Shown here: piece after piece, positions 44,357 to 55,936 of the stretch
Layout: each line of letters opens with the position of its first letter
How positions within the stretch are numbered: position 1 is the stretch's first letter
Assembly (NCBI GenBank): GCA_964017185.1
Contig: OZ024872.1
Span: forward strand, 38,570,188-38,634,187
Source: Rugalucina vietnamica
Taxonomy: Eukaryota; Mollusca; Bivalvia; Lucinida; Lucinidae
Length of the DNA: 64,000 nt
Direction of reading: 5' to 3'
Notes under the pieces: generated by a model
The model's database searches: none
What the model was told of the DNA's origin: nothing
What the model saw: only the letters and a program-made list of their open reading frames with translations
Translations under genes and position numbers: made by a program

Positions 44357-46073
44357 CTTATAGACTTATAGTTCTATGCAAGCAGTGCAATGAAACTTTA
44401 GTTTCGACCAAATATACCATATCGGTGACCCTTAATAATGAAATCTCCGATTCTAAATTCAATGAAAAGAATATTGACATCAAAGAACTAGAAATTAAAA
44501 TTACATACATGTACAAGTACTATAATACTTTAACGTTAGAGAAGTGATTCGAAATATATTAATGTAAACGAGACAGACGAAGGAAATGCCTGAAAACAAA
44601 TTATATTTTATAAATTGTGACTATATTCCGTATTTTTCTGTTAGTTTTTAAATGCAGACTCCCAGAGGGGCTGAATGATATGCATAACCTTGGTCTGTTT
44701 CGAACGTGTAAATGCATCTGACGTTCCGTGCCGGTTACAAGTTTATGTCTTATCCTCATTTCGTTCAAACACGGGCTTTCGCATTTTAAACAAGAATGCA
44801 TACTGGAGATACACCGTATAAGCCAGACTTAGTTTTTATGAGCCGTGTACTGAGTGGTAAAGACCTCACCTGCGTCTAAATTAATGCAAACAAATATCGT
44901 TTTGCACATGCACCTTACAATCAAAATGAAATAGCCGAAATTTCTGTTTATGGTAGGCCTACCTTTGAATAATCACGCCCTAAAATGCTCGCTGGTTGCG
45001 GAAATGCCGTTTCTTTATATTGGTATAGAATACAACTTTATGTAAGCTCAACGTGAATGTGAATTTTAGCAAGATTTGATAAGAAATAGACGGTTATAAC
45101 CGCAATAGACATTCTATGACGTTATGACTTTGAAAATTCAATTGCGTTTCAATTTGTCAGTATATTTTGGGTAATGAGCGTCATTTTCTGAGGGCGATTG
45201 ATCATAAGTATTGCTACTGTTCGTGGGAAATTGCTCCAGCTCTAGATACATAGGATAATCTTGCTTGTTTTATTCTTTCTGGTCCTTGACAGACAATGTG
45301 TAGCATAAAACTGATCGGCAAAGAAACTCAATTCGAGTACATCAACTACATGTATATTGACCCCGTAACATTTGTGCACTTTGGATTTGGCCTCCTTTTT
45401 TATTCTATCATAATCTCGTGTATTTTTATGCATCAAGCAATGTTAAAACATCAATATCATTATCATGCTATAGCCTTGACATATAAAGTGTGTAGACAGA
45501 TGTGTTCATACATTAAACAGAGAACATAGCTTTGTTGCAATCTTATAAGGTAATCTTTCGAATTGTTGTACATTATCAATGTAAAATTAATACGTAGAAT
45601 TGTGAGTTATCTGTGTTAATATTTCGAATCTTTTTTTTTTTACCATTGTATTCATCGTGAAATTGCACCAAAAAAAAAATGAGACCATGTCGGAGTGGCA
45701 TTAATCTTTCCTGTCATTTTCCAGTGTGAGTTGCGCCACATCAAGAAAACATGTCCGTGAAAAGTATACCCCCTGATACCCCACGTTTATTTACTAAAAC
45801 TGGTGTTTGCATGGGTATACCTATTTTTCGTATTTTTGCTCCAAAACATATATTGTCGCCGAGGCGGTTCTAACGTGTACCCGCATTAATCTATGTTTGG
45901 AGCAAATATTAGGAAAATATCAATCAATTTCTCCTGAAATTTTCATTTTTTACACATTTAAAAATCTTTAAATTTAAAAGGCTTTGCATGGGTGATTTCG
46001 ACGAAAATCAAAGCCTCAACGCTCAATCACAGTGATGGAGGCTGGTGAAATTTAGTCTATTGAGAACATTGTT
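44357..46073. other. Spacer between the two dioxygenase genes
   Basis: No gene supported. MITE B10 occupies about 45741-45970; the rest shows nothing recognisable. Confidence 0.4.
45741..45970 (-). mobile_element. MITE family B copy B10 (core deleted)
   Basis: CAAGAAAACATGTCCGTGAA, TATACCCCCTGATACCCCACG, GGGTATACCTATTTTTC, then TATATTGTCGCCGAGGCGGTTC and AACGTGTACCCGC. One palindrome arm has been deleted. Confidence 0.7.
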
Positions 46074-46310
46074 TGGGCTGCCGCACCAGAAAAGCAACAG
46101 TTTGTGTTTCCGACCAGGCCTAACACAAATCTGTCCGTACAGTTACAGAAGCAGGCTAGAAGCTCTAAATTTCATTTTTAGGAAGAAGAGTGATGGTACT
46201 ATCTGTACAGCGAAAACAAAGACGCTGATCAGCTGTGCAGTAACTGCACAGCTGATCTGCGTCTTTGTTTTCACCAATGCATATTGCTGTTTTTCTTATA
46301 CAGAGGCTCA
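46074..46310 (-). mobile_element. MITE family A copy A10
   Basis: The palindrome at 46210-46274 reads AAAGACGCTGATCAGCTGTG on one side and CACAGCTGATCTGCGTCTTT on the other. Both arms differ from the family consensus at matching places (GGCGC to GACGC, and TTCG to TGTG), so pairing is kept. Confidence 0.82.
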
Positions 46311-46624
46311 ATTTATAACATATGTATGTTATTCACTTAACGCCAAGTCCGAAAGTAATGTGTAGCCAGCGCACATGCGCCGTGCACGTTTACGACAATG
46401 TCAATTATAGTCCTGTTCTTGACTCAGAAGGAATGCAGTTTAAAATCTAGTGCAGAATTTATGCGCAATGCATGCGCAATGTCATTGCAATATCGTGCAC
46501 TTTAAGATAATGAGGATCGACACCGGCGACAAATTGCTTAGCTCAGGAGTCGTGCCCATATAAAACTGGATTGTTGTTGAATATAATCTTTATCAACTTT
46601 CAACAATCAGGTGCTATTTTCAGT

Positions 46625-47629
46625 ATGATTACCGACCAGAACCGCGAAGACCTGAAAGTGAAGGGCTACACTGTGGTCCCTAACGTAGTCTCCCCAGAGG
46701 ACTGTAATGACGCTGTACGACAGTACAACGAGTGGCTATCCCAGTTCAAGGAAGGAACGTGGCCGAACAGTTTCAACGGTATCATAAAGGGGTATAATTC
46801 AGGCCACATGAAACCGACGTGGGAAATGCGTTTGAAGACGAAACCGGTGTTTGCTCAGATTTGGGGCACGGAGAAGCTGCTGACGAGTTTTGATTCGCTT
46901 GCGATTGCTCGACCCCCGGAGGATGGAAAGGAGGAGTTTCAAGAGCCCGGGAAATTTTGGCTGCATACGGACCAGAAAGAGTCGCGTTACGGCCTGCACG
47001 CCTACCAGGGGGCTCTTTATCTTGAAGAGCAATGCGAGGATGACTGGACGTTTCAGGTCATGGAAGGATCACACGTTCTACTAGACGATTTCTTCAAGAA
47101 GCATCCAGACGCATCGATGAAGGCTGAACCAGTATGCCACTATTCTTTGCTACCAGAAGAACTAGAATTTTACAAAGATTGCAAAATCGTGAGAGTGCCT
47201 GTTCCAAAAGGCGGCATGGCTCTTTGGGATTCCCGTCTTATTCATGCCAACGCAAGACCTTTGAAGGGCAGGAAGCATCCGGGCAAATATCGATACACTC
47301 TCTTCATATCGATGACGCCAGCGATCTGGGCCACGGAAGAGGATTTGAAGAAGAAGCGGGAAGCGTATGAAAAGGCGTTCATGACAACACATTGGTCTTC
47401 CACAGGGGTCGATCCTTATGACGCTTGTGTTACTGCAACTTACCCGTTTGTCGCGGAGACGAGCGACGGAGACGAACAAAATATCACGTTTCCACGAGAA
47501 GTTCCGGAACCTGCTCGTTCGGAAGAGGCAATGAGACTGTCAGGTTTAATACCGTATGACTTCAATGATGGGAAACCTAATGGTGACCATTATATACCGG
47601 AATTCAGGAAATGTTCATGGCAGGCATAA
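46625..47629 (+). CDS. PhyH-type Fe(II)/2-oxoglutarate dioxygenase, copy 2
   Basis: 334 residues from MITDQNREDLKVKGYTVVPN. The start is chosen because GCTATTTTCAG ends at 46623, one base before the ATG; the longer frame would begin in the intron. Ligands are His114, Asp116 (WLHTDQ) and His207 (LIHANARP). The protein is closely similar to copy 1 over most of its length. It has a roughly 14-residue insertion near the C-terminus (around VAETSDGDEQN) and shares the final PYDFNDGKPNGDHYIPEF block. As in copy 1 the coding part is one exon behind a 5' UTR intron. The higher GC and cleaner codon use than the surroundings fit an active gene. Confidence 0.87.
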   Translation: MITDQNREDLKVKGYTVVPNVVSPEDCNDAVRQYNEWLSQFKEGTWPNSFNGIIKGYNSGHMKPTWEMRLKTKPVFAQIWGTEKLLTSFDSLAIARPPEDGKEEFQEPGKFWLHTDQKESRYGLHAYQGALYLEEQCEDDWTFQVMEGSHVLLDDFFKKHPDASMKAEPVCHYSLLPEELEFYKDCKIVRVPVPKGGMALWDSRLIHANARPLKGRKHPGKYRYTLFISMTPAIWATEEDLKKKREAYEKAFMTTHWSSTGVDPYDACVTATYPFVAETSDGDEQNITFPREVPEPARSEEAMRLSGLIPYDFNDGKPNGDHYIPEFRKCSWQA

Positions 47630-48159
47630 TTCGCATTGTGGTGTGTTGATACAAGCATAATTTGTAAATATTTTGTGCCATAGAAAATAGTTTTCTCCAG
47701 AAACATTGGAAATAATTATCATGCTGACATGTTGACATTGGCGATGACAGAAGTCATATAACAATAGATTTGCTAGCTCATCTGTACATGTACCATGTAA
47801 TTGATTGACTTAAACCAAGTGATATATGCCACTTGCTAAAACACATTCAGACATATTATACATGTATTCTACGACTGAAACAAAGTTTGAACAATTCAAT
47901 TTTAAACTTAATTAGATATTCATGTTCAAAATATCTACACAAATATTAAATTGATATGTTGAGTTGTGGTACACTTTGTTCTAAAATGTCAACACCATTG
48001 ATTAAAATAGGTAAATAAGCAGTCATACTCGGCTCCATTTCATTTCTTTATTTTTTTATTCCTTTTATAATCAAAGATCATTCATCAACATAATTCGATT
48101 TACATGTTTAGTTATGTGTTTTCGGCACTCAAATTATTATCCACAGAGCTGTAAACTCA
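47630..48159. other. 3' flank of PhyH-2
   Basis: AT-rich, no gene. No canonical AATAAA near the stop; ATTAAA variants occur beyond 300 bases. Confidence 0.35.
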
Positions 48160-48869
48160 CTTTAAAGCCAGATGTACGTAATTGAAGGCGCTCAAAGGAA
48201 CGTGCGTATCTAAGGGTCGAAACGTCATTTTTACGTCGCATTCTTAACGTCAGTTTTCGCTCAAAACGTCATTTCTAGCGTCAGTTTACGTTCGGTATAC
48301 GAAACTGTGTACATACAATTATGCAGAGGACGTCAGAAATGTAAAACAAATGATATTATTTATTATTTTTGCTCAAAATATAGATTGTGGACATGTTATG
48401 CTGAGGAAAAAACATAATTTGCGTGACAGTGAGCAATATTGAATACTAAATAGCGTCGGAGATTTTGGCGCAAAATCGACGTCGCGCATAAAACGTAATG
48501 AATTCAGCAACGACTACCTCTCTTTGCACGCTTATAGCAGGAAAACGAATCCGGTAACAAAGGACTTTCTCATTATCTACATGTCGTTCAAGAATTTCTC
48601 TAATACATATCAGTTTTTTTTAAATCCTACCGTGGATTTTTTTAAATATATCAAGAAAATTAACAAAAAGGGGGTCTAAAAATCGCATTTTACGTTGACG
48701 TCAATGTATTTTCGCTCTCAAATTTGACGATTTTGAAGGCCGATATCTCGAAAACAAACTCGGAACGATATCGTTTTCTTTTCATTTTCGTATGCAGGAC
48801 ATCAAAAAACACTCACAAGCAAAAAAAAAAATTCTACCGTGAGGTCAATTACGTACATCTGGCTTTAAA
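48160..48869. mobile_element. Non-autonomous TIR element
   Basis: Left end CTTTAAAGCCAGATGTACGT and right end ACGTACATCTGGCTTTAAAG are perfect inverted repeats, extended to about 26 bp by AATTGA/TCAATT. The 710-bp body holds repeated ACGTCA/TGACGT words, a family B scrap at 48358-48395 and no ORF of note. Confidence 0.8.
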
Positions 48870-49725
48870 GCATCAGTTTTGTGTTTATGAATTCTTGCTA
48901 ACATGGTAATACATTGGTCCTCATTGTCTTTTTCACAAAGCAAAAAGTCCTCATGAGACACAAGTATAATTTTTTCTTCTCATTAAGCATTTAGGAGGCA
49001 TATTTCGTTGGTACACCATAACTGATTCTCAAATAAGTGAAAAAAGTCCTGTAGAAAAGGTAGCACAAATAAAGACCTAATATGCACTTGATTTAAGTAT
49101 GCACCCTGATCGTTGCTTGTCATGTCAGCAGCGTGATTCTTTTATCCTCAAATTGGACCGTTCAAAAATACGACGGTTGTCCATTTCCTTCAGTTCGGAT
49201 CGACAGCGACTTATACAACGGTGTCCTTCAACGACTGAAACAAAAACATGTTTTTTTCTTAATACTTCTGTCTTACAAATTTTATGTTTAATGAGTAAAT
49301 ATGAACAATTAACAATTTATGCTAACGTCAATCTAACAGAAACGAAATTACAAATTAGTGCGCATACAAAGAGAACATCTGAGTGGACGGGCGACTGCAG
49401 CTACATGTAAGGGACATTCTGGTGTTGGATAATAAATAAAATATAAAGGTTTGATCCTTTAAAGGAGTAAAAACATTCAAAGGGAGATAGTATGGACTAT
49501 ATTGCGCAATTTCGGGTAATGAACCCTCGTCAGTAGCCCTTTTTAAACCGGCAACGAACGCCAGACTATAATTGTTCTGCAATTTCGAGAATTTACACGA
49601 GGAGTCTAAATCAAAGACATATTCCTAAATTGGGTCAAATAATTAAAAAATGCTTAGAAGTATGTTTCTAAACGTGAGTGTTTTACCCATCATTATCAAC
49701 CGAAATTTTGCAATACAATTTGGTC
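48870..49725. other. 3' flank of the GPCR gene, nothing coding
   Basis: A 103-codon plus-strand frame (49099-49410) lacks any domain. AT-rich. Confidence 0.35.
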
Positions 49726-49735
49726 TTTATTTATT
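49726..49735 (-). promoter_or_regulatory. Polyadenylation signals of the GPCR gene
   Basis: Two overlapping AATAAA on the minus strand (AATAAATAAA), about 50 bases after the stop. Confidence 0.6.
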
Positions 49736-49782
49736 TGTGTAATATCTCCTAAACGTACCGTGAATATCACCTACACGTACTC

Positions 49783-52700
49783 TCATTGGTCTGTCTGTAA
49801 GGCGATAGATCTTCTAATCAACAGCAATGCTGGGTCGGGAAAATCCCCAGTCTGCGATGCAATGGACTTTTTTGACTGTCTCGCCGACGGAGCGGGTGCT
49901 ACTGACGTTTTCTTCACTCGCCCAGACACTGACTGAGATGTTTCTAAACCACTGGGTAATTGCATAGTAGCGATTGCATTGGGAGAAATTTCTATCCGTT
50001 TATAGAGTGCATAGAACTGAAAAGTAATACCAAAGATTAGTATGTCGCGTTAAGGCTTCTGCATTTATTCTGTATTTTAACCCAAGCGAAAAGTGACTAT
50101 TTGTGTATATAATAGGACCATTGCAGAAGCTGAGGGTGAGATCATGGTCATGCAAAACTAGTTAAAGCCTGTCAGTATTTTGTTTTACTGATCGTTCCAA
50201 GGCGATACTTCTGTTGTGGTCCTTATTGTTTTATGTCTTGGTGTTGAATCTTGTTTGCACCTTATGTGCGTCTACATATATTTTCAGTTAGGTTTGGGTT
50301 ACTGAGTGGCCACCTGTTGGGGAATAGCTGCTCACTCGGCTTACGATATGTTTTCTTAGTATAAGTACTTACATGTAATTGTCTATTTAGTTTTTCCAAA
50401 CCTCGATTTTTGGAGTGGGAATTTCTTTCTGACTGCGCCATTTCCTTATCATTGCCTATTTGTACCTTACTATACATGTTTACTTTGCAAATGACCAACG
50501 CATTCGCAAACCGTTAGTCCGTCATTCAAATAATTGCATCAAACAATACTTTTGAAAATTGCATGCATAACAAAGACATCATGCATACGGATCTTTTGAC
50601 GTTAAAACTTAAAAGAAAGCAAAAATCATTTGCCAAATAATCGATATTTCCCGACATCAAATGCTTCGCTCCACATAATTCAATGTGAGCAGGTTACTCG
50701 AATCTGAACATCTTTTAATCACAAGGATATAGAATAAATCTAGCAAATTATACAACTAACAATGTGGCAGGAGCAAGTAAAGAAACAGAGAGTATAAATT
50801 TACAAACCTTAGGAGCAAATATGAGTGTAAGGGTGAAGGTAACATAGACCTGTAGCTGTATGAACTCTAGCACGAGAACTAGGTTAGGTCCTATAGTTGC
50901 CTCAACGAAACTCCTGTAATTCAAAAATATGCAAAATATTAGGTTAGCAAATAAAGGGAGAAATTCTTAGAGCAAATAATAAAACACCAAGAGTCGAGTG
51001 ACATGTAGTATGAACTTTAGCACGATAACAAGAGAACTAGGTTAGGTCCTATCGCTGCCTCAACAAAACTCGTGGAAAACAAAAAAGAAATATGCCAAAT
51101 AAGTGAATAGCGTGACAAATTGTTAGGGCAAATAATAAAAAGATTCAAGGTGTGACGGTCGCATAGACCTGAAGCTACAATGTATATGAACTCTAACACG
51201 AGAACTAGAGAACTAGGTTATGTTCTATCGTTGCCTCATTCGATTTCCAAATTGTTGATTTAAGTGCTCATCGAACGTTTTCCAGTCAGATCTACGCAAT
51301 GCCTTCATGGCGAAGTGCGTTATTACTACTATCAACTGAAAGATTATTTAGCAAACCAGCTGTCAACAAATGAAAAGCAGTATAACTAGGAAGTGACCTA
51401 TCCATTGAAAACATTCAAACATCAAAAAGGCAAAATTAGATTATACAGCTCCGTTTCATTAATAACATACCCCTGCAATGTCGCAAAATAAATTGACCCC
51501 GCACCCTGCATTGCATGGCTCATTGCTGGATGGTTATTAGTCTGGCCTGGATGAAACTTCTACAATTTGTGTATACATTTATGTGTGTTAAACTGGTAGT
51601 TTGTTTATATTGATCGTGAGCAGTCCGATTGGACAGGAAGCTGTTTTCGGCATGTACCAAACTTCCGACAGAATTAATGTCAAGTTTTCAACTTTCGGCG
51701 ATTGGTATTATGAAAGTACTGTGAATACTGCCACTTTCTGACCTGAATGTTATTCATTGACATCTATTTGATATACATTAAAACTTGCACCGCATTCGCA
51801 ATACATATAAAGTTCAGAAATAATGATTAAATAAACGCTATTTCCTTCTTTACAGACATATTTCAAGGAAGCAAAACTGCTCTTAATGTCTACTTCCATC
51901 TTAGTGTGCTCTCGCGCGTTTAATATTTGATTCGTTGAAGTTTCTCTTGGATGATTGCTAATATAAGCCGTCTTGTTAAAATCGCCAGTCACACTATTTC
52001 AATCAGTTGTATTCAAAAACCATCAAATGTCCTTAATAAATATATGTTTAAGAATGTCATTACATAACTTAAAACATTGTCATAGGCAGGTACACATTGC
52101 ATTAGATACAAGGCTATCGTAACTCTCTTTAAATAATCATGTCAACTGTTAATGATATTCTCAGATGTCCAGTTTTTAAATTTGATAAACTTTCAGACAA
52201 TTTATATGCTGAAAACATGCATTTGCATGGTAGCATTATACAGGGTAGTAGGTATAGTTAGATATTCCATTTCTACTTCAGTACCATAGCGAATGTGATG
52301 TAAGTTTTAAGGTATCTACAATAGATGCCAATGAACAACATCCATGTCAGAAACTGGCAATATTCATAGTACTTACATAATACCAATCGCCGAAAGTTGA
52401 AAACTTGACATTAAATCTACCAGAATTTTGGTACACGCCGAAAGCAGCTTCCTGTCCAATCGGACTGCTCACGATCAATATAAACAAACTACCAGTTTAA
52501 CACACATAAATGTATACACAAATTGTAGAAGTTTCATCCAGGCCAGACTAATAACCATCCAGCAATGAGCCATGCAATGCAGGGTGCGGGGTCAATTTAT
52601 TTTGCGACATTGCAGGGGTATGTTATTAATGAAACGGAGCTGTAGATATATCCTTAAAACATAGCATTAATAAATGTAGCATTCGATCTTGCCAGATCTT

Positions 52701-55700
52701 ATCAAAGGAAGTCTTCATTTTTAAAGAGAAATCTTCATAAAATGGGTAAATGATAATGAAATCTATTGCTAAAAATGGTGATGTTGTTGATAATGATAAT
52801 GGTGATGGTGATAAAGATCTAGTTCATTCTGTAAACCCATTTCTTCTAAAATATCAATCGCATCTTCGAAAGTATCTATGGTAACACTGTAAGCATACAA
52901 GACAATCTCAAAGACTCCCTATACTCTTACATTTGTATATTTAAATGACTTGTCAATCTCAGTTGCTTTGACTTTCTTTCCAGTCCTGGTGTTTTGCTAA
53001 ATATTATGCATTCTGTAATATTTGATCCCGAAGCATTACTAATCCATTCTCAGCAGTAATGTACAATCTGTAGCATATGCAAAATCTAGCGCAAGTGCTA
53101 CTGACAAAGTCACTTGAGAATTATCAATGACATAATAACCGTATAGATGGAATAGATACAGCTATTGAAGTTAGCATCGTTACTAATAGCTTTCTGTTCT
53201 TTTTTTACACGTGGGAATATGTAATGTACAAATAATCTGATTTTTTTGTAATAATGAGGTATTGAGCATGCATCTTGATTGCATTTTAGAAAAGAAAATG
53301 AACAAAATGTGTTTGTATACATCAGATTACGCTTTTGAAATATCAAGGTAGTCGAACTTCGCACTCTTATCTAAGCTATGAGAGAAATAAATGAAAACGT
53401 TGTCACGAATTGCTTTGCTAATCCCTATTTGCTGATTTAAAGCTTTATACGAGATGGTTGTTTTGAAGAAAAATCACTAGGATATAAGACAGAAAGGTAG
53501 CATTTACGAAAACATGCCCATAGAATTTTTCAGCAATTCTTCAGCTGTAAAAAGTGAAACAAAAAGTGAAAAACTATCAGAATAAAATTTGATGTTTTCT
53601 TAATTTTGCTCAAAACATTGATTGTGGGTACACGTTAGAACTGCCTCGCGATAAAAGCGGGGTATTAGGGGGTATACATCAGGAAAACATGTCCGTGCAA
53701 TGAATATCCCCTTAAACCCCACTTTTATATAGGAAAACTGGGGTATGCAAGGGTATGCCTATTTTTCTTATTTTTGCTCAAAACATAGATCGTGGGTACA
53801 CGTTAGAACCGCCTCTACATAGATCGTGGGTACACGTTAGAACCGCCTCTCCGAGGCGGTTCTAACGTGTACCCACGATCTATGTTTTGAGCAAAAATAA
53901 GAAAAATATTGAAAAAATTCTACCGAAAATTTTCATTTTTTACAATTTGAAAAAAATCTCTGTATATTGCAAGGACATGTTTTCCTAATGTATTATACGG
54001 ATATGGTGATGAATACTTACGAAACAAATGCCATAAAACTGCCCAGAATGATTGCGTTGTATATCGCCCAGGTTATATGACGACTTTCGTTGAAATGGGC
54101 TGGGGCTTTCCTGACGGTGAAACACAGATACACTCCATATAGCAGCAACACTATCTCCACTGTGGAAAGAAATATAGCAAGGTCAATGAACATACGAAGA
54201 GAAAGCATTTTAAATAATTGAAAAAATGCATTTGTGATTGCTGACAGGGCCCTTTAAGACATTGAATATAACAAGTGCTGATCTTAAAATATATTAATGT
54301 GCAAAATTATTGATTTCATACCATCAAAAAGTCTTGTTCACTATAATATTTTGTTTGGTAATGGGTCTACGTCCCATCCACAAATTTCAGACATCATTAA
54401 CTTGAAAGCAGCAATTGTTTTCTGTGTATTAACCAGTACGATGCGGTATGGTCCACCCTCTTTCTCTTTAATATGTTCCCTGCTCTCAGAAGATCCCATT
54501 TTTATTTTTATTTTTTATTAAAGTGTCTTGCTCAAGGACTTTGCGCGACGGTAGGTATCGCACCCAGGACCTCTCGTCAGCCACTGCGTCATGTACTACC
54601 ACACTACCACATCTCCTTTACACTCAAATGGGTGAATGTGAGCAGCAGGAAAACATTTCCATGAAACGTATACCCCTTAAACCCCACTCAGTAAAACTGG
54701 GGTAGGCATTTTCTTTCTCATTTTCAATCAAAAACATAGATTGAGATTGAACACCAACAATCAACGTTTTTAGCAAAAAATCAAAACAATACTTTTCATT
54801 TTTTTTTATTGTTTTTTATTTTTATTTTATTTATTCATTAATTTATTTATTCATTTATTTTTGGACAGTTGTAAAAACTATTATATTGCATGGGTCCGTT
54901 ATTGTAATATTAGTACATTACTTACAACCCAGTGCAGCATACTCCCAAGGACCAAAGTCACAGGTATAAAACTTCAATCCATCATCGTTTTTATGAACAT
55001 TCATTCCTGGAGGCGTAATGGCTGTCCATGCTGCTAGAAGAACCACGGCTAAAGAGGTTATCCCGCCTATTCTGCGTAACAGGGCGTGATCGGGTAATTT
55101 AATTCGTCTTTTCATACCAACAGAAAATATAACTGATATCCTGCAAACGACAATGTAAATATAATAATTATAAGACAATTATCTGAAAAATTGTTTAGGT
55201 CTTTCCACTTCCATTTCTACCTGTTAATAACAAATTCCTATTATTCATGAAGACTGTCTATGCAATACTGTTTGCATGATTTGCTGTATAGGCTACACAA
55301 GTAAACCTCAGAACAAATCATCCCGCCTGAATTCCACCATCAAAATACTCAAAAGAAGACATTACAACATTATTCAACCAAGAATAAGGTTTCTTTTTCT
55401 TGGATTTTTCTCTTATTTCTTTGTTTTGTGTTTTATCGTCACCACTTTTCTGTCATTTCGGGACGGAGTATTCTTTCATACACTGATAATGAAGAATTAT
55501 AACATCAGACGATTTAACAAAACTCACCTCCATGTTTTGATAATAAGTGACCCATACATTAGTATGAAACCTAGGTGCATCGGCCACAACCGCAATACAC
55601 ATGTGCTGTATGATGTTTCTGGATACAAGAAGAAGAACTGCAAGAAAATAGATGTAATTGATTATTGTTTAAAACACATATACTTTATAATTATATCTCA

Positions 55701-55874
55701 AATTTCGGTATACAACAAATTGGCAGAAATTCTTTTTGATGCAATTTCATCTATTCGTTAGATGACCATCGAACGCAGCTGGCTAGAGAACGTTTTTATC
55801 TCTCTTTTATTCACCATAGATAATGAATAAATAATTAATAAATTCTTTAAAAAAATCATGAATAAATAACCACC

Positions 55875-55936
<62 letters not shown>

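Noticed and set aside
54297-54521. 74-codon plus-strand frame in the GPCR intron
   Set aside because: No domain, no splice context, overlaps a SINE tail.
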